NCBI GenBank assembly: GCA_002102555.1
Contig: MCFL01000147.1
Coordinates: forward strand, 1 to 59,794
Origin: Catenaria anguillulae PL171
Taxonomy: Eukaryota; Blastocladiomycota; Blastocladiomycetes; Blastocladiales; Catenariaceae
Direction of reading: 5' to 3'
Length of the DNA: 59,794 nt
Part shown: positions 52,142 through 59,794 of the stretch, in pieces
Numbering within the stretch: position 1 is the stretch's first letter
Layout: the number at the start of each line of letters is the position of its first letter
Made by a program: the position numbers and the translations under genes
Notes under the pieces: generated by a model
What the model saw: only the letters and a program-made list of their open reading frames with translations
Database searches by the model: none
What the model was told of the DNA's origin: nothing

Positions 52142-53795
52142 TCACTTTGATGGAGGCGGGCCATTCGGAAACATGATACTAAACACCGACTTTTCTCCCA
52201 ATGCCGACCCACCACCTCCGCCCTCCGCGCCACCTTCACTCGCCTGCTGCTGCGCCAAAAGCGTCTGCTTGTGCTTTGCCCGAATGCCTTCAATCGTCTC
52301 CTTGAGCGCTCCCTTATCCAAATCGTCTCGCTTGGCCAGCAGCTCCTCCACCACACTCAACGGCACATCCGGATACGCCTTTGCCAGCGAATAGAAATCC
52401 AAAAAGATCATCTTGCGGCTCGCGCACAGGACACGGAACAAGCGGTCAATCACGTCAAAGACCTTTTCCACGCGCTTGACCGACTTGAACTGCGCAAACA
52501 TGTCGACGACTTGGCGATGGTCGTGCGCCAACAGTTCGCCCGTCTGCGGATTGGAAATGAGAAACTTTGCCTGCTTGCCGCGCATTGCTTCGATCCAGCT
52601 GACGGCAAACCTGTCCATGACATCGGTCATGAGTTTGCCAAACAAATAGTCTTGCAAGTGCTCACGAAAGTCGTTGCAATAGTCGTTGAGCGTCGCCGCC
52701 ACATTGGACATGACGTCCTCGCCCTTGTACCACACGGGAGAAAACAGCACGCCAAACGCCACCTTGAGATCGGCAAACGCCATGTCCATGAGCACCGTTG
52801 TGGCGGCCTTGGCCACGCGCATGAACCCGTCCATGACGGCGTTGAGTTCCTTGGCAATGGGCGCGCGGAACGTGTAGTCGGCTTCGTTTTCGAGCCGCTG
52901 AATGATGAGCTCGACAAACTCGGTGCACTTGAGCGAGTCGTTGGCGAGCGCCATGGTGTAGTCAAGCAACCCGGGCTTGCACTTGTCTGGGTCGGAAAAG
53001 AACTTTGCCGACTCGGCGCTCACCAGGTTGGCGAAATGTGTCTGGTATCCTCCGAGGACGCGCGTGCACTCCTTGACCACGTCCAAGAGCAGCTGCCCAC
53101 GGGACGAATCAAGGACAATGTCGATTTGCTGGTTGACCATGTTGAACAAGATGACGGACGCCGACAACCCATACATGCCCTGCGAATCTGACTCGGGCGG
53201 ATGATCGCGCTCGATGAAATCCTTGGTTTCGGAATTGAGCAAGTTTTTGAGCCACTCGTCGAGCTTTGACCGAATCAACTTGAGGTAATCGTCCACCAGC
53301 ACCCGCTCTTGCCCGTCCAGCAACCGCGGCTCGAGCAGCTCCTCGGCGACGCCGAGTTTGTCGTTCATGTCCGTGTAGTACTCGCGGCACCACCGCAAGA
53401 TGAACAAGATAGTGCCCGTCTCCATCTTTTCCAGGATAATCTTGTTGATCAAGTCATACACGTGGCGGTGGTACTCGAGCACAAAGAAGGGGAACAGCTT
53501 GTACTTTTTCGGAAACAGGTCCACGAGCTCGTCGTACACAAACGTCAGGTCGGCAAGCACCATGTCGTGAGTCGTGCCCAACATTTCGGGCACTTCGCGA
53601 TCGGGGTCAAACACCTTGATGAACTTGATGGAAATGGACTCGTGCACCACGTCAAAGAATTGCGACCGGTAGTTTTTGATTTCACGGTGCCGCCGACGTT
53701 GGCGACCGGGGCCAGTGACGCCGTTGGTGCCCACGGACGCCATAGACGCACTGTGCGACATGCCGGCGGGATTGGATGGCGGCTGCAATCCGCCT

Positions 53796-53827
<32 letters not shown>

Positions 53828-54762
53828 TTGTTCGGCTTCCCTGGCCGCCAACTCCGCTTCGTCGGCCTTTTCCTCAAACTCGAGAATCTTGGCCAGGCGC
53901 ACAACCACATTTGGCCGATTTGCGTGCACCAGGTCCAGCAAGTGCCGCGCCAAATCCCACAGGTACTCGTTGAACCGTTCCGAGAGATCGTCCAGGCGCC
54001 GAAAGTAGTGGCGGACAGTGTTGATGGTGTCGTCTGGCGCGTTGCGCACTTGGGCAAGTGTGGCGTCGCGGAATGCCTCGAGCTGAAAGAGCTCGTGGTG
54101 CATAAAGAGCAGGTCAGGTGCTGGCCCAAGAAGATCTTGGTGGTGGGCGTCGAGTGTGGCGCGTAAACGGTCGACACGGTCGTTGAGCGCTTGGAAGTGG
54201 GCGAGCGTGCGGCGGGTTGCTTGGAAGTTGGCGTGGATGACGGAGAGCTATGTGTGCAGTTGTGAAAAGCGGAGTGTTTTGGCGTTTTTGCGGTGAGCAC
54301 AGATCGAGACGACTGCCAAGCCGGTTCAAGAGTGTGTACCTTTTGCACGCGAGCAAAGCTTGGAATCATGCCGATGCTCTTCACGCCATTTCCGTGGACA
54401 TTGGCCAGCATGGACCTGCCCGAATCAAGCGACTCGCGCACATGCACCAGGTTGTCCAACCCGGTCTGACAATCGTTCAGCTGGGACTGGGTCGCGGCCT
54501 TGAGTTGCGCGTCGACCGCAGCCTTTTCAGAAGCCGTCTTTTTGCGCAGCGAGTCCAAATTGGAGGCAAGGTCATCCGGGTAGCGCAGCAACACGGCCAA
54601 TCTTTCGAGCGCATGAGTGGCGGCTTCGTCCACCGAGAGCGACCGGTTCGTTGGGATCACGCCGCCGCCAATTGACCGGTTGCCGCCCGTGCCAGGGTTT
54701 GCGGTGCCTGGGGTGGCGGTGGATGGCAGCTTCGACGTGGAGGGGACTGCTGCGGCTGACAT
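52142..54762 (-). CDS. SEC6: Exocyst complex subunit Sec6 (EXOC3)
   Basis: Subunit of the exocyst, which tethers secretory vesicles to the plasma membrane. Two exons, 54762-54340 and 54247-52142, joined by a 92-bp phase-0 intron (GTACAC...ACATAG), give 842 residues. The N-terminal block ALERLAVLLRYPDDLASNLD, EKAAVDAQLKAATQSQLNDC and QTGLDNLVHVRESLD matches EXOC3 closely as I recall it. Later motifs include AKILEFEEKADEAEL, RRHREIKNYRSQFFDVVHES, YGLSASVILFNMVNQQI, VAATLNDYCNDFREHLQDYL and the C-terminal FYSLAKAYPDVPLSVVEELL. A poly-Gln tract of about 12 sits near residue 280, between the N-terminal and middle parts, and is not a feature of the family. The gene lies upstream of the cyclase cluster on the same strand. 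Confidence 0.94.
53796..53832 (-). repeat. Poly-Gln coding tract in SEC6
   Basis: Mixed CAG/CAA codons (TTG/CTG on the + strand) coding for about 12 Gln between EAREAE and GGLQPPSNPAG. It is a likely length-polymorphic disordered loop. Confidence 0.75.
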
Positions 54763-55004
54763 GGTTGGGATGACGGGTTCAGGGAATGGATTTCATTGAA
54801 TTTCATTGGCATGTCGTCCTCAAACATATTTCTGTTGGACAGCGCAGATATGTAGTTGCATTCTCGGCCGTTTTTCGCGTGTCCCTTCGAATCGTCTCGT
54901 TTGGCTGACAACAATTCTCTCTCGACCAAAACGAAGGGGACCAGCTTTCCTGTGAGATATCAAAGAATTCATTTTTTAATCACTCAACTTGAATAGACGG
55001 TGGC

Positions 55005-56510
55005 TCAATGGAATTGTGCCTTTGCCACGTTGATATAGGCAGACGGGGCGTTGTCGTACATGGGAGCTCGGAACTTGTCCAAGTTGGCCGCCAACCACCT
55101 CAGCAAGTCACGAGAAATGGTGAGGGCGTGCGTCAAACGAGAACCAGTAAAATAATGGAAGCAAGGTGCGTACTCGAGAAAATCATTCAACTGCCGATTG
55201 AGCATCATGGCCGGCTCCCCGTCAATCTTGGTGTGTGACATGAGGCGTGGAAGTTCGACTATAGTGTACAAGACACAGCGGTGTGAGCAGCTCATTCAAT
55301 TGGACCCCCACAAGGCTGCAGTCGAGAGCGCACCAAACAGACGAAGCAAATGCTCAAACCCGTAAATGGCAGACATGGGTTGGTCGCCAAACTCGCGCAG
55401 CACTTCTTGCAGTTGGAGCCGCTCGAAACGGTACAAAAGCATGTTGCCGAGGGCATGGTCAAAGTACGAGCGGATGCCGGCGACAGTCTCGTTGACGAAA
55501 TCGGCGTCACGGCTGTACAGTACAACATGCGCTGATCAACAAGAGCGCCGCTTGCCGTTACGATGAAGAATGGGCACGCACCCATCCGGATCGGAATGCT
55601 CAAGTCGCTGTTGAGCGTACAAGTGCAAAATAGTGGCGACTGTCTTGTTGCACGGCAACGGGACAAGCATTTGGTTGCTGATTTTGGCCCAGTCGTCAAC
55701 CAGATAGGCTTTGAGAGAGTCGGGGAAAGTCAGGGTGATTGGTGATTGCCGAGGCTGGTCATGTGGTGTTTGCCCTTGTTGACGCTACAGACGAGGTAGG
55801 CGCGGCGATCAGCTTGGGCAAGGGCACAACAGCTCGGGATGAGGAAACGCAGCAAATTGCGACGCACCGGTGCTTCGGCTGCAGCTGCCCTCGAACTTGC
55901 CTTGTTGGAAGCGCCAGCCCGTTCCTTCTTGACTGGACGACCACCTTCGTCCTTCTTTTCACGGGTAAATCCCAACGCCGATGGAAGTGCCCGCTTGTCA
56001 ATCCCCTGCTTGGCTTGCTCCTCGGCAATCTGCGCTTGCAGCTGGCGGTTGACTGGCGTATCCTTGAGCATGCGATCCGAGGCGACCCATTCGTCCCATC
56101 TGTCCAGCACCACAGGAGGAGGAAGGATCAGTGCGGGTCCGGCCAGGACTGGTATGAGAACCGCAGTCGTACTTGGAGTTCCAACCCTTGTAGTGAACCA
56201 AATACCGAGCCGAGCCATCGTCCTCTTTGCGTGTTCGTAGAATCTACGCTATGGTATGCGCACGATCCATTGTCCAATGTTAGGCACGAGCTGCCAATCC
56301 CAGCGTCCGTGGTGAACGGTGAGCGATGGAATCCAGTACTTTTGCCTCGTAAATCAGCGATCTGTGATAGCACAAAACCCGCTCGTTGGTCGAATACTGC
56401 GCTTGCCCGTCTGTCACGCCATGTGCCGTGTCGTTGCCGGATGCTGAAGCGGGCGGGCCGCCCGTCTCAGAGTCGAGGTCCATGGCTGAATGAGAGGAGG
56501 ATAGAGTCAT
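55005..56510 (-). CDS. MRG15/Eaf3/Alp13-type chromodomain protein
   Basis: Subunit of NuA4 acetyltransferase and Rpd3S deacetylase complexes that reads H3K36 methylation. Seven exons (56510-56340, 56243-56173, 56099-55868, 55754-55582, 55512-55334, 55258-55174, 55098-55005) with introns of 69-113 bp give 334 residues, near the family norm. The chromo barrel reads NERVLCYHRSLIYEAKILRT, GSARYLVHYKGWNSKWDEWV and ASDRMLK. A basic linker follows (GRPVKKERAGASNKASSRAA), then the MRG domain: FPDSLKAYLVDDWAKI, NETVAGIRSYFDHALGNMLL, YRFERLQLQEVL, FGFEHLLRLF-type helix, LNRQLNDFLEWLAANLDKFR, NAPSAYINVAK. The splice joins reproduce the family sequence at every boundary. ATG 56483 is an alternative start. 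Confidence 0.93.
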
Positions 56511-56774
56511 GACGCTGGCAATGATGTTGCTTTGTCTAAAACATGTTTGCATAACATGGGCTGATCGCATAAGACAGCCCTTACGTACACACACTCCTCA
56601 CGACTCGGACTTGGCCGTGCGCGTCTGACTTCCACAGCCGATTCAATGTTGGCCAGTCTATTGGAAGTGTACTAATGTGCCTTTCAGTGCCGGATACACT
56701 CTCCTCATGAAAAATAGAAATCCAAACGATTCCCGAGCGCCTTCGCTTCCCCTCCCCTCAACCTCATTCCAACC

Positions 56775-58231
56775 TCATTCCACAATGACCACCCCGCTCT
56801 TTTCCTCGCGAATGTCCTTGAGCACGGCCCTGGTCGTTGCACTCATCTTCATTCCCGAAACGTCAATCTTCTTGAGCGAGTTGTTGCTCGTCAACGATTT
56901 GAGAATCTGCGCAATGCCCGCATCTGTAAACTGATTGCCAGAAATGTCGAGCTCTCTCAGCGTGTAGGTTGAATCCATGGCCTTGACGATCATGGGCAGC
57001 GTGCCGTCCGTCAGCCGGCAATTGGCAATGCCCAGAGTCGCCACCGAGTTGTTCTTCGCAAGAAACTGCTGGATGGGAGTTCCGCCGGTTTCGCCCAGCC
57101 CATTGTGTGATATGTTGACAACGGACAAAGACGACGAGTCTTTGGTGGCCATGAGGAAGCCTGTGAGGCCCTTGATGCCGATATTGTTCCATTCGAGGTT
57201 GATTTCTTTGATTGCGTCGTTGCTGGAAATGCTTGCGCCAATCTGTGGATCATGCAAAGCCAGCACCGTTAGCCCTTGAGCCCCGGGCAAGTGCCCCAGA
57301 GAGACTTGGCGCGCGAACCTCACAAGCACCAATATTCCCAATCGCATTATGCCCCAAATCTAATGTCGTCAAGGACCGATTGGTGCCCAACATCTTTGCA
57401 AATGCTCTGGCCTCGCCGTCGGACAACCGATTGCTCCTGACCGAGAGTGACTTGAGCGACACGTTATCGAGTGTGCCTTCTGCAACCGCGATTCCTCCGT
57501 GGCTGCCCAGAAGATTGTCCGTCAGGTTGAGCTCGGCAATGGTGATGTTGCACGTGAGCATGTCGCCCATGGCCGCACCGCCGGCGGGGCCAATGGCGTT
57601 GCCTGTGAGGTCGAGCGATTGGATGGTCCGGTTGGATTTGAGGACGTGTGCGAGGGCAATTGCTCCGTTGCTTCCTGTGAGAGAGTACAAACCAAGCGTA
57701 GTCAGTCCAAGTAAGAGAGATCCAAACATTGCATCATGGAAGTAGTCAGCGACTGACCGAGTCCTCGGTTTCGTAGTGTAACCGATGTCATGTTGAATGA
57801 GTGGACCAGCTGGGATACAGGGATGGTCGCATGAACCTTGCATGCAGCCAAGTACGATTCGGCTTGTGGATCCTTGATGATGCTAGTGTCCTCTGCAATT
57901 CCATTCCATCCATACAGTCAAAACGTTTGCTCTCCATACGTTTTTTCTTGGAAATGTGTCCTTTCGTACTGAACGGCGTCAAGTGCGCAATAAGCACACT
58001 GATGATGTCCGTCGGCTCTTCGACCTTTTGTCGCGCAAACGCCTGCTCCTCGTCTTGTTCATGGATATCATTCAGGGAATGGCTCTCGCCTTCGCTTCCC
58101 TCGCCCAGATATCCTGGGGATTGGTTCATATCGGAAACATACTGTTCCTTCGTGTTTGCATTTGAGTCCAACGCGACTTGACCTGCTGTCGGATCAACGT
58201 CGGCGGCGGGGGCCACATTGACTGATACCAT
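56775..58231 (-). CDS. Leucine-rich repeat protein (ribonuclease-inhibitor/RanGAP type)
   Basis: Four exons (58231-57970, 57892-57758, 57674-57319, 57242-56775) with introns of 77, 83 and 76 bp, 406 residues. The N-terminal ~85 residues are acidic and unstructured (QSPGYLGEGSEGESHSLND). The rest is about nine LRRs of 28-29 residues, e.g. SLDLTGNAIGPAGGAAMGDM, TTLDLGHNAIGNIGACEIGA and INLEWNNIGIKGLTGFLMAT. The last intron falls inside a repeat and its GTTCGC donor is the only one that restores the 28-residue period. No NACHT, F-box or kinase domain was seen. Proteins of this class act as binding scaffolds; RanGAP is a member, but I see no specific evidence for its catalytic Arg, so no gene name is given. 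Confidence 0.85.
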
Positions 58232-59215
58232 ATTTGAGTTCGATGTTGCGCAGGTTTACATGGACAGATTCCGGGTGCTTCCTTCTGTGCTATTCCTATC
58301 ATTTGAGTCCTCATTGGTTGGTAATGGCCTTGCTTGCTTCGTGACACTGCATGCGAACAGTCAAGCGCGAACAGACCAGTAAATACAACATCATCGCCCA
58401 CATTGCTTGAACTGGTGGCCACTAGGCTAATCCGACAAGGAGTTTCGCTGCTGGCAATTGAGGACAACCGCCACCGAGCTACCTCCGGATCCATGTAAGA
58501 ATTTGCCTTGACATCCAGTGGCCACATACAGAGAAATGCCACAAAAACGTTGACCGATTCAAATCATTGACCTCCGGGCCTCGTTGAATGTGGCTGCCAC
58601 GTGCACGGCCGAGAGATGGGTCTGCGTGTGGGGTGCGACTTGTGGGATGAAGACAACTTGGAATTTGCTGCCGTGAGAGCTAGGTCGGCCGTGGCGTCTT
58701 GGCAGCTTTTCATCGCAATTGCAATGTGCAAGGGTTACGTAAACGGCAAAACTGCTTGTTCCGAGCACAGAGTCTGTTCATCCGAGCCATTCGCGATTCC
58801 TGCTGATGGACGCCACTCAGCCCTAACCCAAGCCATCGAGTTCTCCATTGCTTTGGAGGGGGACGGACGAGAAGAACAGTCGGTCACCATGGATGCTCAC
58901 TATTCGCCGCCGATGCAATTTCCATGCACAACCCTAACTACCGCCATCTACAGGAGCAAGACCCTATCTTGGCGTGTCGCCGATGCTCTCTGAGATATCT
59001 TGGTCAGCACACACTTCTGCCAAGTGTGGTCTGGGTCTCTGCTGAGTATTGATGCCAGCCGAACAATGCATGTGACAGTGATTTCTATGTAATGCCCGGC
59101 TGCCCCCGTTGATTCATTCCCACAACCTTCGCCCGAAAGTCATCGACCCGCCGGCCTAGCTCCAACACCATTTACCATACACGTCGATCCGTCATCTCGA
59201 AATTGAGCCTGTGCC
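58232..59215. other. Divergent promoter region
   Basis: About 980 bp between the LRR gene and the ABC-like gene, which point away from each other. Open frames on both strands here lack motifs and plausible starts. No RNA gene or repeat was recognised. Confidence 0.45.
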
Positions 59216-59794
59216 ATGACGGGCGCCGATTCAACACCTGCTGCCACCTTGGCGGCCGAGCCACCACAAGCGGCATCAATCCCCGTGCACAATGCAGAGC
59301 GGAATTCCCAAAGCGATGCAACCCTTGACATTGATCCTCCCACTTCTCGGGACCCGCAGCCGTCGACAAATGCGAGCGCCGCGACCGTGGTCGACGTCGG
59401 CAACGCGACTTTTGAGCCAACCCAGACCTCGAGTCCGCAAGAGCTCAAGTCGTACCAAGTGCGTGCCCTTGTCCGGAAGACGGTGTCGTACCAAAAGCGT
59501 CAGACCGTGACCAACATTTGCTGGTTCGCTTTTTCTTTGATTTCACCGAGCTCACTACACCCACACCCACGCTCACACTTGACCTTTTGGCTATTGAAAT
59601 AGCGTTACCCTCTGCCCGTTGTTGATGGTGGCCATGTCTTCATTGCTCGGGACGCTGCTTGCAGGCCTGATTGCTTCGTCCAGCACTGTTGAGGGTACGC
59701 ACACGGATACATACTTGTTTCCAAGCCATTCTCCCATCTCACCACCATCCACTACATCTTTTTGCCTTGCGCTTTCGCAGAATTTGTCCTCTGC
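59216..59794 (+). CDS. ABC-transporter-like membrane protein, 5' part only
   Basis: Runs off the window. Exons seen: 59216-59523, 59603-59694 and 59781 onward, with introns of 79 and 86 bp (GTTCGC...ATAG, GTACGC...CGCAG). The N-terminal ~80 residues are polar and disordered. Then KSYQVRALVRKTVSYQKRQT and VTNICCVTLCPLLMVAMSSL lead into a hydrophobic segment (GTLLAGLIASSST). The pattern of a basic QxRALxxKxxxxQKRxxxTN helix followed by CCVxxCPxxMV is that of the first membrane helix in ABCA/ABCG-like transporters of protists and fungi. No ATP-binding motif lies within the window, so the call is tentative. Confidence 0.55.

Noticed and set aside
1-59794. Mobile elements, retroelements, tRNA/rRNA genes, CRISPR arrays
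   Set aside because: None were recognised. No reverse transcriptase, integrase or transposase motifs, terminal repeats, or tRNA B-box patterns were seen, within the limits of reading by eye.

Overview
The window is GC-rich nuclear DNA from a zoosporic fungus, most likely Blastocladiomycota (Catenaria/Allomyces/Blastocladiella group). The reasons are short introns (about 55-137 bp), a fungal housekeeping set (Cu/Zn superoxide dismutase, transaldolase, Sec6, an MRG15/Eaf3-type protein, an EFA6/Yel1-type Arf-GEF), and three tandem PAS-guanylyl cyclases, a signalling class tied to zoospore biology in this phylum. The organism assignment is an inference. All exon boundaries were placed by eye from splice signals, reading frame and comparison with family sequences recalled from memory or with paralogs in the window.

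Layout: 0.3-0.86 kb SOD (-); 1.9-2.9 kb transaldolase (+); 3.1-4.1 kb THOC7-like coiled-coil protein (-); 4.2-4.8 kb Aim19-like membrane protein (-); 5.5-8.0 kb two convergent paralogs with a hydrophobic hairpin and an apolipoprotein-L-like plan; 9.3-10.0 kb decayed ankyrin-type gene (-); 10.3-13.9 kb Sec7-PH Arf-GEF (-); 15.0-23.1 kb four-copy family of F-box-like proteins ending in CaaX boxes (+ + - -), the last copy scrambled; 25.1-29.4 kb twelve-exon secreted Thr/Ser-rich protein (+); 29.6-32.4 kb two poorly resolved genes (-); 32.8-36.8 kb a SYCP2/Red1-like protein built from two large ORFs joined by one intron (-); 37.4-39.4 kb membrane-anchored alpha/beta-hydrolase-like protein lacking its nucleophile (+); 39.7-51.5 kb three tandem PAS-guanylyl cyclases (-); 52.1-54.8 kb Sec6 (-); 55.0-56.5 kb MRG15/Eaf3 (-); 56.8-58.2 kb LRR protein (-); 59.2 kb to the end, 5' part of an ABC-transporter-like gene (+).

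The most novel-looking material is (i) the tandem F-box-like family in which every copy keeps a C-terminal C-x-V-Q prenylation box, (ii) the secreted protein whose stalk is coded by exons of 3n length separated only by phase-1 introns, (iii) the cyclase trio with a FixL-like PAS domain that lacks the haem-ligand histidine, and (iv) the ApoL-like pair. Two sequence-wide observations matter to any user. Several conserved genes carry single-base length differences inside short homopolymers that look like assembly errors rather than decay, and the 5' splice sites favour GTNCG rather than the usual GTAAG/GTATG.
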